A stretch of DNA of 64,000 nt, taken from the NCBI GenBank assembly GCA_002205965.3, contig NADL03000059.1, positions 429,498 to 493,497 of the forward strand, given 5' to 3'. Position 1 is the stretch's first letter, and each line of letters opens with the position of its first letter. The notes beneath the pieces are model-generated. The model saw only the letters and a program-made list of their open reading frames with translations, had not been told where the DNA came from and ran no database searches. The position numbers and the translations under genes were made by a program. The stretch comes from Kappaphycus alvarezii. Its lineage: Eukaryota > Rhodophyta > Florideophyceae > Gigartinales > Solieriaceae. Below are positions 21,112-30,967 of the stretch, piece by piece.

Positions 21112-21670
21112 TGTGAAAATTGGAAAAACATTTAGAGATATTGGAAAACTATTTAATTCGTTTTCCTTTTCGAATACAGGGATGAAAACTGTGGAACAGT
21201 TTTTTTGTCAAGAGTCAACATTTTCTATTTATTCTGGATCATAGATAATAATTTAATCTATTTTTACTGGCCCATTTTTACACTTCATTACTCGTGAAAA
21301 TATTCTTATGTCTTTGAGTCTGTTTTTATATTCTCCAGTTATAGTTACTGGAACTATATTGCCGACAAATTATTATTTAGATTAATGCTGACTTAGATAA
21401 TTATTCTATAACTATTATTGAGCATGAATTTGGTCTACAATAGTTATTATACTACTGGAGTCATCTTTGTAGCTTTCTACTTTGATCTGCGGTAAAGATA
21501 GTGTTAAGGCTTGAGATAATTTAAGCAAGCCTTGAGCCATCGAATTATCCCCATCGACCGATAAATACTGGTTTCCTTTTGTTATTATTCTCAGAACTAT
21601 TCTGGTAATTTACTATTCATTTAATACGAATTATCTGTTTTGGATCTACACATACCACTTAATTTTTACA
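21112..21670 (+). repeat. Old solo LTR, distantly of the copia-1 type
   Basis: 559 bp from TGTGAAAATTGG to TTAATTTTTACA. It shares the TTTTGGATCTAC block near its 3' end and the overall layout with copia-1 LTRs, but is much more diverged. Flanks CCGTA (21107-21111) and CCCTA (21671-21675) look like an aged 5-bp target duplication. It interrupts LINE-A coding sequence. Confidence 0.7.
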
Positions 21671-21905
21671 CCCTATTCCTTTTCTAACTCCCCTCGTTTC
21701 ATCGTACTGCGATCTTCGATTGGATCTGACTCTTTTGTTTCCCAATTTTTCGCAGTCTGCCAAACTGCAGTTGACCGCATCTTCCAATTCCTTCCAGATC
21801 TGGATGATGCTTAATTGGCTTTCCACTTACACCGCTTCGGTGCGAACGCCTCCAAAGTCATGCGCATGCTCAGTACGTTACCCCACACTCAATCTGCTTG
21901 TAAAT
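21671..21905 (+). mobile_element. LINE-A RT-end fragment, right half
   Basis: Continues with SDSFVSQFFAVCQTAVDRIF and FHLHRFGANASKVMR, matching LINE-A' (SDSFVSAAFDTRQAAVDRIF; YHLHRFCASACKVIY). It contains an in-frame stop. Ends where a minus-strand LINE-B relative begins. Confidence 0.7.
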
Positions 21906-23540
21906 GTCCACTAGATGAGATTGGCTAAGGCCAGAACCTACGGCAAAGGATCCAGGTTTAAACCCCCTGACAGCTGTAAGGACGTCTCCTTCAGTGATGT
22001 TGCGGAACGGGATGTAGTTTCTCCCGGAGAAAAATCCCTCGTCAGGTTGGGCTCGGTGTCTGGGAATGTTTGTCGAGCAGGGTCTGGATGACGCCAGGGG
22101 TTCATTGGAGGACACCACGCGAATCTGGATCTTGGGCAGCCTTACCAAAATGCCCTGTTGTTGAGGCTGTCAGCGAACTAGTGGATCGCTGCATAGCTGC
22201 TTTCCATAGTTCTTGGAACTATCCCTGGTTCCGTAGTGCTATCTGCTCTCTCATTTTTTCCGCAAGAGACTGCTGACGGTCCTGGGTGGGTTGGTGTTGG
22301 AGTGGGACAGGTGGGAAGGGTTTGGGTGTTTTGCTTTTGGAAGATGGACAGTGTCGGGAGCATGACAGCGGGGAACCGGAACCTTTTCGCGAAAGCGTGC
22401 GAAGCGTGCGGGCCTCCGGCTTGGAAAGCTTGTACGGCCTCACTTATAGCCCTTTCATACTTTCCGGCCAAGCAGCAGCGGAGCATAGTGGGTATGGCGC
22501 CATGATTGGGGAGCAATTGGTGCAACTTTGTGCCATCGAGGGTACCCCCTGTACGGATAGTTCCGAGGTGTTGGGGGTGTACGGCTGAATTCCGGGGCCA
22601 TGCAGGGATTTGAGGGCTGGCGCTGTTGGGGATCGGGTTGCCGTGCGACCACCAGTCAAGCTTCGCTCCTAGGTTCATTTACTCATGGACATACTATATA
22701 CTCATGACTTCTAGTAAACCTGGTTGAGGTCTTTAAGCCGTACAGTACATTCCACTAACACCACGAGGGGCTTGTACTAAACCACAGAGCATCTCGGCCT
22801 GGAGTACAAGGCATTCATCTCAGCCCTGAGTGATTCCACTCAGTCGGATCGCTGGAAATTATTTCCAGAATTCAACTCGAATATCTGTGGGCCTAATCTA
22901 GGGAATAAACCCCGATGGTCTAAGTCAATGGGTCTATTTACCTTAGTCCCAAGTGTAACAGAGTAACACACGATTGAGGTACCCATTCACACTTGCAAAT
23001 TTAACAACTCAACAACTGATAGCTGTATTGATGTCAATTTTAACAGGCGTCGGTGGGGCAGGGATGTCTTGGAATCAGACAGCTGAGGCTGTATATTCCT
23101 CTGGAGAGCCATCGGGGGGAAGGTCCGGGCGCGACGCACGATGCGTGGTATGTTGTTGTGGCACTTCCTGCAGTAATTGGGTCTCGGGGATAAGTTTGTA
23201 GAGTGTGGGTGCTGTACGCGCTGAGCATTTGGGGCACTGGGAGTAGAAAGATAGGTGTAGAGCGCGGTATCGTTCGGACCCGAAACCTTGGAGCGGGTAT
23301 ATTGGTTGTTGCAGCCGCAGTACCAGTAGCCGGTTTTGGGTAGTTCCCGATTCACAGTCGCGGCGCTTGGGCGTCCCGAGATTTGAGTCCTTGGTGTGTG
23401 CGGGGCGCAGATGAGCCAGAAGCTGTGCCACTGTTTGGATCCTTGGTTTTTACTGGGGGCAGATTGGACAGGGCCCGGGGAGGGGTAGAGGAGGCCATCC
23501 CGACTCCGGGCCTGTCATAGGGCGGGAAGAGAACCATTTG
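21905..23540 (-). mobile_element. LINE-B relative, N-terminal half
   Basis: Minus strand. Near 23075-23431 there is a LLAHLRPAHT segment and a CPKC pair, matching the N-terminal zinc-finger-like region of LINE-B (LLAHLRTTHT, CPQC). At 22178-22678 a segment resembles the LINE-B RRAMRLAREGAYGKA block. At 21870-22148 there is ITEGDVLTAVRGFKPGS, matching ITKDEVLRAVRSFKPGS. It is frameshifted and lacks the RT palm. About 300 bp (22680-22985) in the middle match nothing I can name and may be an insertion. Confidence 0.65.
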
Positions 23541-23689
23541 GAGCCTACCGCTGGATTGGGTTGTGCTTTAATAGGGCAGCAGAAACTGGATTTTCGCAAA
23601 AACAATCCGTGATCACAGTGCCAGTACTGTACGTACCACCCCACTTAATGTCCTACGACAGTGCTCCCAACTAAGCGGTCCTGGCATAT

Positions 23690-24010
23690 TACATATTACA
23701 GTACTGTATGCCAAACCTGGGGACCGTGGTCCTGTATGCGAGTACGCCCCTCAGATCCCCTCCTTTCAACACTGTAATTGTCATTACAGACTTTCTCTTC
23801 GAAAGTGGCCGTTCGGGAAATCCAGCTCCTCGGCGGAGCGCGCAGGATCCTTGGGGATTCCCGATCAGCGATGAAGAGGCTGCATAAATGACGTTTGTGT
23901 TTCCCAAGGCCTATTACAGTGCTGTGCACCAATCCTCGGGACACCGATCCTGTACGCCGGTATGCTCCGCAGACCTCCCTTCTCGTACTGTTATTGCGTC
24001 CAGACTTGAC
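23690..24010. repeat. Diverged direct duplicate, about 95 bp, about 222 bp apart
   Basis: 23693-23790 and 23915-24005 align over most of their length (for example TTACAGTACTGTATGCC against TTACAGTGCTGTGCACC, and CGTGGTCCTGTATGCGAGTA against CCGATCCTGTACGCCGGTA). The function is unknown; no coding signal. Confidence 0.5.
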
Positions 24011-24439
24011 TCTATGTGACCCTGTGGCGTCAGCAAAAACACGGACCGTTTAATAACTTGAGTTTCCCCGCGGAGCTCCATCGCTGCGAATTTCGAGTGG
24101 AGGATGAAGGATGAGCAGGACGGGTCTTGCTTTCCTCGCCGGTGCCGGGGAGGAAGCTAGCAGTTTATCAACAGGCGTGGTGTGGAACTTGGTGGGAATC
24201 TGGCGAGTCGGGGATGAGAACCGTAGCGTGGGTAGGTCCACTAATCAGCAAAATAAAGCACCCAAAATTCCGCCCTCTTCCAAACAGTAAAACACCGCAA
24301 GTGTTTTACTTTGCAAACAGATTTATTTATTTGAGAGATTGGAAGGTGCGGTCGACGGCAGTTCGGTGGCCTGTGAAGCACTCGAAAGAAGATGTCCGAA
24401 ACAATTGGATATCCCTTCACAGTAAAAACGGGAGTATTG
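24011..24439. other. Non-coding; LINE-C-like tail and fold-back
   Basis: Mostly unrecognised. Near 24255-24310, LINE-C tail-like words (AAAGCACCCAAAATTCCGCC; CTTCCAAACAGTAAAACACC) are followed at once by the reverse complement (GTGTTTTAC), giving a 9-bp hairpin at 24287-24309. Confidence 0.4.
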
Positions 24440-24530
24440 AAAAGGGCCAGGGAAGTGACAAATGGGTATAGGAGGGGGAGAAACCGTAAACCATTGTCCT
24501 CGAAAGGCTCAACTGAATCCAGTGGACGCT
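24440..24530 (-). mobile_element. LINE-A RT-end fragment, left piece
   Basis: Minus strand reads LDSVEPFEDNGLRFLPL in one frame, the degraded counterpart of the LINE-A LDLAKTQVYGFSPS block. It continues on the other side of the LINE-C insertion at 24723. Confidence 0.5.
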
Positions 24531-24722
24531 TTGGGCACGCTGCAGCAGCCTTCATGTCTAATGCGGCCTGCTTGATAGCTGGCCTAAAGGTAGCTTTCTA
24601 GGGAGCGTAGCTCCTTTCCCATTACTGTGTCTGCATATCTATTTGAGTTGATTGTGGTTGTCTGGAGAACTATGGGATCGATCGGATACATCTTCCAAGA
24701 GTAAAACAACCAAACCTTCCCC
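24531..24722 (+). mobile_element. LINE-C C-terminus and 3' UTR
   Basis: Plus strand encodes the end block AAAFMSNAACLIAGLKVAF and a stop, then the roughly 120-bp 3' UTR ending AGTAAAACAACCAAACC and TTCCCCC. The block matches the LINE-B end (TSNAACLVAGL), which shows that the dispersed short repeats are LINE 3' ends. It is inserted in a LINE-A fragment. Target repeats are not clear. Confidence 0.75.
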
Positions 24723-25115
24723 CTCTGTTGGAGCTGGATGAAACGTATGGCGGCAGGAGCTTGGGAGCGAAAAAGGAAAATATTACCGCTTTTTGCGTAC
24801 CAAGCATTCAGAGCAGGTAAGAACTTCTCTTCCGACGAGAAAAAGAGAGAATGAAATGCGGGAAAAGAGCAAGGGACCGAGGGAATCACTTTTCTGAGTG
24901 CCCTTGGAACTGAAGACTTATTCGACCCCGAAAGCAAGCTCTGTAGAGGGAACACATCAATTTAAAGCCAACGTGGAAGATCTGTGGCATAGGTCTGCAT
25001 TGCTTCAAAAATGCGCTGACGAGAAATACGATTGAAGGCGTTGTGGGCATCAATCTGAGCCAACACGTGGTCGTTGAACTTGGAACGCTGGGAAAGAGGA
25101 CGCATGGAGTGAATA
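24723..25115 (-). mobile_element. LINE-A RT fragment with motif A
   Basis: Minus strand reads APAAIRFIQLQ at the left and, at about 24955-25110, a segment with AQIDAHNAFNRISRQRIFEA, RT motif A with its Asp. The order of these two blocks shows the copy is rearranged or deleted internally. Confidence 0.6.
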
Positions 25116-25154
25116 AATTGGAATCGGTACCATTATTTCCGCCTACTCCCATCT

Positions 25155-25200
25155 GAGGGAAAAGGTTTGGGTGATTCACTATTGGAAGATATATCTGATC
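25155..25200 (-). mobile_element. Tiny LINE-C 3' end
   Basis: Plus strand reads AGGGAAAAGGTTTGGGTG then ATTGGAAGATATATCTGATC, the complement of the LINE-C terminus. It abuts the LINE-A copy at 25205. Confidence 0.6.
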
Positions 25201-25204
25201 TCTC

Positions 25205-25680
25205 ACGTCTCCCAGCTGATGTGGCGCCTGTCTCACTTGGAGGTTAAGCACAAAGCTGGTAACGAAGTCGCGAAGTTCCTGCTGAGGGAAGGAACCAAGA
25301 CGAGGAGCAGCGGGTGAAGCGAGGCATCAGAACCCCTGGCCCTCCTCGCCCAGGCTCCGTGGATATTTGTACCGAGATGGGAGAGGAGGATATCGTCTTG
25401 CTGCCAGTAATCTCTGTAATGACGACTTTTCTCGAGCTCTGCGAGTTTCGCGGTAACGCCCGCAGCAAATATAATGGGAAAGATGCGAGAGCCAGCGGAA
25501 TGATGAGCGGCAGTATCGCCGACGGTGATATCACTTGCATGAAAACCGTAGGCACCCGGAATGTTGATATCCATTCGTAATGAACGGGATTTCCAATAGG
25601 TAGAGGAATTGAGATCTGGGAAGGAGAGAGAATGTTCGACAAGAACGACGATGCCAACTTCCTTAGGACCACGAGAAACT
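25205..25680 (-). mobile_element. LINE-A RLE-region copy, diverged
   Basis: Minus-strand frame 25233-25574 reads MDINIPGAYGFHASDITV, aligning with MDIYIPAAYGLHSTDIAV of LINE-A; the catalytic D-V-T is changed to GDT. A second frame (25244-25672) overlaps. Broken. Confidence 0.7.
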
Positions 25681-25734
25681 ACAAGAGGGGCAGGGATGGT
25701 TCAGCCACTGTAACAGATAAGCTAACGGATACCC

Positions 25735-25812
25735 AGTCAACATTCAGATTTACAACTCAAAATGAGTTCCAGCCAATCCATACATCTCAATAAAGAAATT
25801 CCACTTTTTCCT
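25735..25812 (+). repeat. About 75-bp dispersed repeat with AATAAA
   Basis: Contains AGCCAATCCATACATCTC then AATAAAG; the same block recurs in each tandem unit (44760-44832, 52916-52990, 61070-61143). The position of AATAAAG near the end suggests a transcript 3' end of an unidentified element. Confidence 0.5.
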
Positions 25813-25873
25813 AACTTGTATAATAGTGTGCAAGTGCATGAAATATTGGGGCAGGCGTTGGTGATACTCACTT

Positions 25874-25998
25874 TTAGGGGAAAGGTTTGGTTGTTTTACT
25901 CTTGGAAGATATATCCGATCCTCACTCTAGTGTCTGGAAAACAATGGGGTGTATCGGATATATCTTCCAAGAGTAAAACACCCAAATCTTTCCCTCTA
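25874..25998. mobile_element. Two LINE-C 3' ends in head-on inverted arrangement
   Basis: 25874-25925 is a minus-strand end and 25937-25998 a plus-strand end, together a near-palindrome around CTCACTCTAGTGTCT. Imperfect flanking repeats fit two separate insertions: CTCACTTTTA against CTCACTCTAG for the first, TCTAGTGTCT against TCTAGTATTT for the second. Confidence 0.7.
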
Positions 25999-26700
25999 GT
26001 ATTTGTCCGCGATAGTACTGTCCTTATATGAGGCACACTTTGTCCCCGCATGAGGGCAAACCTCTTTATCCTACAAGAATGCACAGCAACTACAAACTTT
26101 TTTTGGTATCCGTAAATATTTACTAAAAAAATGCTCCAATCCAAACCTTTCACCTCTAATACTCTTGAACCAATTTAGTAACGCTTCCTAGTTACCTATG
26201 TTGACTATTTGTACAAATTTTGTGACGCATTCTGGAATACTGGATTGAATATACTGTATCTTCCGACAGTAGAAACAACCAATACTTCCACTTCTGGAAC
26301 ACAGGGTAACCTATTTTTCAGTCATTAAATCACTCCAATTTACCCCCCCTACAAAAGTGTAGAGGTAAGGCCAGCAAGCAAAAGAACCGCAAACTGGGTT
26401 ACTATTAATGAGGAGTGCCGCTGTGTGGAGGAATAGTTTACACATTCGAGACCGTTCCCATCGCACAACTAGCGACGGTTCTGACAAGCTCCTTGACGAC
26501 GGCGACCGCCGTTGGAGCCTTAAGAACCTAGCAGCAAAGCAGATTTAGTCATGACAATTTTCTAGAATTCGTAAATTGTAGGTAATGAGCCACACATATA
26601 AGACGCATCCGTTTGCAAATTTGTACTCGTGTGGACATTCTTTTAGCAGTAATCTCAAAACGGTAAAATATTTTGCAAGGTCTAATTGATAGATAATAAA
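25999..26700. other. Mostly unrecognised non-coding sequence
   Basis: Contains diverged tail-like words: ATCTTCCGACAGTAG, AACAACCAATACTTCC near 26258-26300, and AAATCACTCCAATTTACCCC near 26326. These are probably very old LINE 3' ends. No coding signal. Confidence 0.35.
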
Positions 26701-26701
26701 T

Positions 26702-26825
26702 TACTTGGGGAAAATGTGGGGTGATTTAGTATTTGAAAAATTACTTTAATGATTAGGACTTTCTACAAAGTGGGGGAATTTTGGGTTATTTTAATTTACT
26801 GAAGATGTGGTCAGTCCCATCTTAA
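26702..26825 (-). mobile_element. Two short LINE 3' ends (D type, then E type)
   Basis: 26704-26750 reads GGGGAAAATGTGGGGTGATT then TAGTATTTGAAAAATTA (LINE-D terminus, minus strand). 26776-26825 reads GGGGGAATTTTGGGTTATTT then TAATTTACTGAAGATGTGG (same terminus as at 6537). They lie in the same orientation 30 bp apart. Confidence 0.6.
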
Positions 26826-27289
26826 AACCAAGTTATGAAGCATACAATGAATGAATCAAGATAGAACCCGTTCGTACTCTAAGCAATACAGAAATATACG
26901 CACAATTCGCGGATGTCATCATATATTTTTTCAACCAGATGATGAAAGTGAGCTTACGCAGTAAGTTTCCCAAACAATAATACTAAACTGATCAATACAC
27001 GGACAGATTTTCCTCTCTTAGTGAGGTGCCAAGTGCACGTTCATACAGGAAGTTGACCTCATGCTAGTCATTCAAAAGAGGGAGAAAAATTTATCCGAAG
27101 ACTAGCATAGAACTGTAACAGCCTCTGATGGCAAAACTTTCCTCCGATCGATTTCTATCGCAGTTCGATCCTGAACCAAATAGCTCAAGAGAAGCAAGAG
27201 CCGTTGGCGTTAGGCGACAGTCCTGGTCCCCTTTCGAGATGCCACGTCTTCGGAAATACGGTGCAGTCCGACGTTAGAACTTGGACTTG
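26826..27289. other. No gene recognised
   Basis: About 460 bp without coding or repeat signal that I can name. Confidence 0.35.
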
Positions 27290-27501
27290 CACTTTTGGAA
27301 GATATGTCCGATGTATCCCATAGTTTTCCAGACAACAACAATCGACCCAAAAAGGTATGCAGAGACAGTAATGGGGAAGGAACTACGCTCCCTAAAAGGG
27401 TACCTTCAGGCCAGCCATCTAGCAGGCCGCATTGGACATGACGGCTGCTGCAGCGTGCCTTTGCATCAAAACCCCCCGAACCTTTCCGAGAAAGGTTCGA
27501 T
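27290..27501 (-). mobile_element. LINE-C C-terminus and 3' UTR ending in a fold-back
   Basis: Minus strand encodes the MQRHAAAAVMSNAACLMAGL-type end block and the LINE-C UTR. At its 5' (right) end the sequence GAACCTTTC is followed after three bases by GAAAGGTTC (27479-27501): the first half is LINE-C sequence, the second its reverse complement. This is a short 5' inversion. Confidence 0.7.
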
Positions 27502-27589
27502 GCATCTCAAAGTCATCACTGTTGGTTGTCCATCATGCGAGACGCATATTCGGCTGAATCTTTGGTGGTTCTTACTGTGGAATGTGGAA

Positions 27590-27758
27590 CCGTGTAAATG
27601 AGGGGTTAATTTACTGTGGTAGATATGTGGGTTGGTATCCAGTAAATTTGCACCGGAGCGTAGATATCGTATCATTGCCGAGCCAATTGCGAAATCGTAC
27701 AATGCGTCGAAAGTTGTCGATGGCACTCCAATCTACGACCTTCTGGTAGATTGGAGTG
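27590..27758 (-). mobile_element. LINE-B 3' UTR end with 5' fold-back
   Basis: Complement of the last roughly 150 bp of LINE-B (plus strand TTAATTTACTGTGGTAGATA, then GGGTTGGTATCCAGTAAATT). At the right, CACTCCAATCTAC (27724-27736) is followed after nine bases by GTAGATTGGAGTG (27746-27758). The second arm and the preceding CCTTCTG are LINE-B sense sequence of the same segment. Confidence 0.75.
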
Positions 27759-28530
27759 AACCAAAATACGTGGGTGACTTCGGCCCAAAAACAGGTCGTT
27801 ACTGTTCTTGGGTTACGCAATAAAACTACAATAAATAACCGCTGTTGAGAGGAAAAACCAAGAAGCAGATGCATCCACAGAGGAGAAACTTCTGGGGTCT
27901 GGTGCCTGCTGATTTGCCCCTTGCCTGCTCGCTAATCCATTTTCATCTCCTCGCGACAATCGTTCTGTTGGTACGGAAACAGTCCTTTCTGTAGGAGAAC
28001 GCACCTCTCCACAAACTTCTGTCTTCCCTCTCTCCATGATTCACCAAAAGCGACTATCCCCATCAATTTTCTTTTAGGAACAAAATCATGGAACGGATTT
28101 TTCCGAAGATTCCAAATTCACTGTGCAACTCCATTTCTATTTTCTTCTTTGAGAATTTTGGTCCTCCTTTTTCAGAACAGGAATCTTTCGAGTCGTGATC
28201 CACTTTGTCCTCCAAATTGAGTTCCGATATTTTATCAAGCTGATTTTTAGTTATTGTCCTAATCGCATGCAAATTCACAGCTGTAGCATTGCTTCACATT
28301 TTTATTTCCTCCAAGGCCGTGAGAATTTTCGAATACGTTGCCCTATTTAAAGTCCGAAATCGACATTGTTGAGGCAACCCCCCCCGCGACCAACTACCCC
28401 ATCGGCTCACCACTATTTTTTCCTTCAATATAACCAACTACCGAATTTCCCTCACCATCACTAAGTGATCCCGAGGCCGCCGTCCACTCAACGCTCTGCC
28501 CTTGATGGCAAATAATCCAACCAACTACAA
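27759..28530 (-). other. Unrecognised; two weak minus-strand frames
   Basis: Frames 27813-28037 (Ser/Arg/Glu-rich) and 28063-28278 (Lys/Glu-rich, KNQLDKISELNLEDKVD) look like disordered or coiled-coil protein and may be one broken gene. Plus-strand CCAACTAC words at about 28388, 28432 and 28519 precede the acidic ORF. No family assigned. Confidence 0.25.
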
Positions 28531-29195
28531 CTATTACTTTAGAAGGCTGGACCGGTAACGCGTTCGAGAGTGGGTCCGCCGTAACTGCTTCGAACAGGCA
28601 GAAGAGAACGAAGAGAACGAAGAAGAGGAAGAAGAGGAGGAAGAACTGGAGGCAGAGAAGGAAGAGGAGGATGAAAAAGAGGACTAGGGGGACCCGTGGG
28701 AGCCACTAGTGAACAACGGTGGGGGAGCTTCCATGGAGAACGAAGTGGAGACTGAGGTATTAATTGTGATTTCTGACTCTTCCAACAAAGATGAAGAGAA
28801 GGGTGAAGAGAAGGATGAGGAGAATGAGGAGGATGATGGGGGGGGGACATAGAAAATGATGGAATAGTGGGGAAGTTGCCGGAAAATATGGACCAGGTGG
28901 TCCCAACTCTGCAACTGGATGGGGGTATCTTCAGTGGTCTCGATATATCACAGTAGGCAATGGAGAATTACAAGCCATTTGCGGATATTAGTGGGAACTC
29001 CTTGGAGGGAATGGATATTTTGGGGAAACTGTTTGACTCTGATCTAGAAGACTCAAATATTTGGGAAGAAATCTACATATTTATCCTGATAGTATCTGCT
29101 GTTAGTTTTTCTCGTTCAAACGATTCCCATCGATGCATTTTATGGTTTCTAGTATGTTCTTTTGAGACTTTAGGGATAGCCAAAAAGTCTCTATA
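28531..29195 (+). pseudogene. Acidic low-complexity ORF remains, unknown
   Basis: Plus strand: RVREWVRRNCFEQAEENEEN leads into a poly-Glu stretch and a stop near 28686. Another frame gives SDSSNKDEEKGEEKDEEN. Then 28960-29193 opens with ATG and reads MENYKPFADISGNSLEGMDI, then LFDSDLEDSNIWEE, ending in a hydrophobic run. The charge pattern suggests one acidic, disordered protein broken over frames or split into exons. The function is unknown. Confidence 0.35.
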
Positions 29196-29560
29196 AGCTG
29201 AGTAAAATGCTTCCTCTCTTGGAGGTCAAGGACGCTGGCACACAATTTCAAGTCCAGTGCAGAGTGGTAGGAAGTTGAGAGACAACTTCAGACCCAAGAC
29301 ATATTTTTCCTACGCTGGTCAAAGAGCATCAGTGGTAGAACCTGCTCCTTCCATACTTGCTTGTATCGCTCTCAACTGATTTCCTTATCTATTCCTTTTT
29401 GTTCGTTCAACCATACTACGTTAGCACTTTTGTGGCTTAAAACACCTCCTATTTGGGGTAGTTGGTTCTGAGTATCTCTCTTTCCGGCGATTTACCCCTA
29501 TCACATTCCATTTCTTTTTTTATCCCGTCTTAATCAACAATCAAAAAGGTCTTGATGGAG
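29196..29560. other. No gene recognised
   Basis: Contains GGGGTAGTTGGTT near 29455, the reverse complement of a word near 28387 on the other side of the acidic ORF (13-bp inverted repeat TGGGGTAGTTGGT/ACCAACTACCCCA). Confidence 0.35.
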
Positions 29561-30346
29561 TCCCCTCATGACTTATTTGGCTCGGAATACAATCGGGAAT
29601 GATAGAGGTATGACAGGCGGCTATAAGGTACGGAGTGGGAGTTGATCGCAGTAACATTGTACCGTTGTGGTTGCTGGACGAATTTGGGGTCATAAATGAA
29701 GATGTCAAGACCGTGACGGCTGGAGGCTAGGAGATGTGCATCCTGTAGGAATTTCCATTCGCAGGTATGGAGTACCGCGATATGGAGGCTTGTGACCTTT
29801 GAGAAGATTCGGCCATTGGCCATATTGTGGGGAACGGACCCATATATGCGTAGTCAAACAGCAGCATGATGACCAGAGATGTCGGGCGTCAGAGATTAGT
29901 GGCGTTTGTAGTTAACGAAGAATTCGGAGCGCTCAACACCTGAGAAAGGCGGAGGACAGAGCCGGAAGGGAATGGGCGTGTGCCATACTTCCCGAGCGAC
30001 AACAGTTCGGAGGAAACTTTGTGGTACAATGGAAATCGGACGTGTGACACTTGGGGTAGAGATGGATTCCAAGCGCTTGTGGAACCGTTAAAGCGGGGTA
30101 TGCGGGATAGCGGAAGAGAGCAGAGAGTACCCTGTCTATTCCATGAGAAGGTCCATAGCCAGGTGGTAACAATTTCGTGGAAAAAATTATTTGGAAGCGA
30201 TATGTAAAGCCCAGTGGTCCTTCGCTTGGAGTTGAGGCGGAAGGCCCTGAAGGTTGGCGTGCTGGAGTGAAGGTTGTATTATCGGAAGGAAGAGGACGTG
30301 TATACCAGAAGGCCTTGGATCTAGGAGAGGCTGGAAAGCAAGGAAG
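29561..30346 (-). mobile_element. LINE-F C-terminal region, broken copy
   Basis: Minus-strand frame 29566-29823 contains a GLDIFIYD segment then QRYNVTAI, aligning with LINE-F at 31861-32415 (RLYIYIDD then QGYDVTVI): RLE core with the second Asp changed to Asn. 29933-30345 continues upstream in other frames. Broken. Confidence 0.65.
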
Positions 30347-30457
30347 GGAAGAATCTTTGGGTGATTTGCTTTTGGAATATATATCCGATGTATCCCATAG
30401 TTTTCCCGACAACCGCAATAGACCCAAAAAGAAGTGCAGACACAGGAATGTGGGAGG
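30347..30457 (-). mobile_element. 111-bp LINE-C 3' end with 11-bp target duplication
   Basis: AAGCAAGGAAG occurs at 30336-30346 and 30458-30468. Between them lies only LINE-C 3' UTR, minus strand. It is inserted in or beside LINE-F. Confidence 0.8.
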
Positions 30458-30769
30458 AAGCAAGGAAGCGACGTAGCATGCATCTGCTAGAAGGGTAACA
30501 CATGGTTTTAATGTACTGGAACCGATAGATTGACTGGAGCCCAGTCAAAATGCATAGCTAATAGCAGGTCAGAGAGACTTTTTTGTAATTTTTGAAAGCA
30601 TGTGAGGAATGCAGCATTACGAAACTTTGCGGTGCGACTTCCGGTGATTGATATCAATGGCAATCTGTTGTTGCATCAGCGGGGTGAGAATATACCTAAA
30701 AGTGCCTCCTCGCCTGTCTCGACCGGGCAATATAGCCACAGGGTCACGGAGGCGCCGACCTGTCGCCAT

Positions 30770-30865
30770 TTTCTCCGTCCCTGTTTCCAAAATTCCTTTA
30801 GATTCCCTAAGCTAGAAGTGTCAGATGACGAAGTAAACTAACCTATCATTCCGCCCCTTTTTGAA
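30770..30865 (+). repeat. Dispersed motif block encoding VSDDEVN
   Basis: Plus strand CTAGAAGTGTCAGATGACGA then AGTAAAC encodes LEVSDDEVN, followed by CTATCATTCCGCCC-type sequence. Related blocks lie at 37385-37480 (+) and 42885-42965 (-). Probably fragments of one gene or element; unknown. Confidence 0.45.
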
Positions 30866-30867
30866 TC

Positions 30868-30945
30868 GATTATGGCTGTCGGGAAATCTTTCGAATAGAT
30901 CGAATATACCTACCAAGAGTAAGAGACCCAAAATTTTCCTCTATT
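30868..30945 (+). mobile_element. Diverged tiny LINE-C 3' end
   Basis: Reads GGCTGTCGGGAAATC, AGATCGAATATACCTACCAA and GAGTAAGAGACCCAAAATTT: the LINE-C end with many changes, so old. Confidence 0.6.
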
Positions 30946-30967
30946 GACGACCCTCAAATTATCCATC

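Noticed and set aside
22178-22678. 166-codon minus-strand frame as a separate host gene
   Set aside because: Its order and blocks fit the N-terminal half of a LINE-B relative.
23040-24000. Multiple GTACTGTAC-type words as a regulatory repeat
   Set aside because: Short palindromic words of this kind are scattered through the window without consistent spacing or position.
28531-28850. 103-codon Pro/His/Ser-rich minus-strand frame
   Set aside because: It is the complement of the purine-rich acidic ORF; low-complexity artefact.
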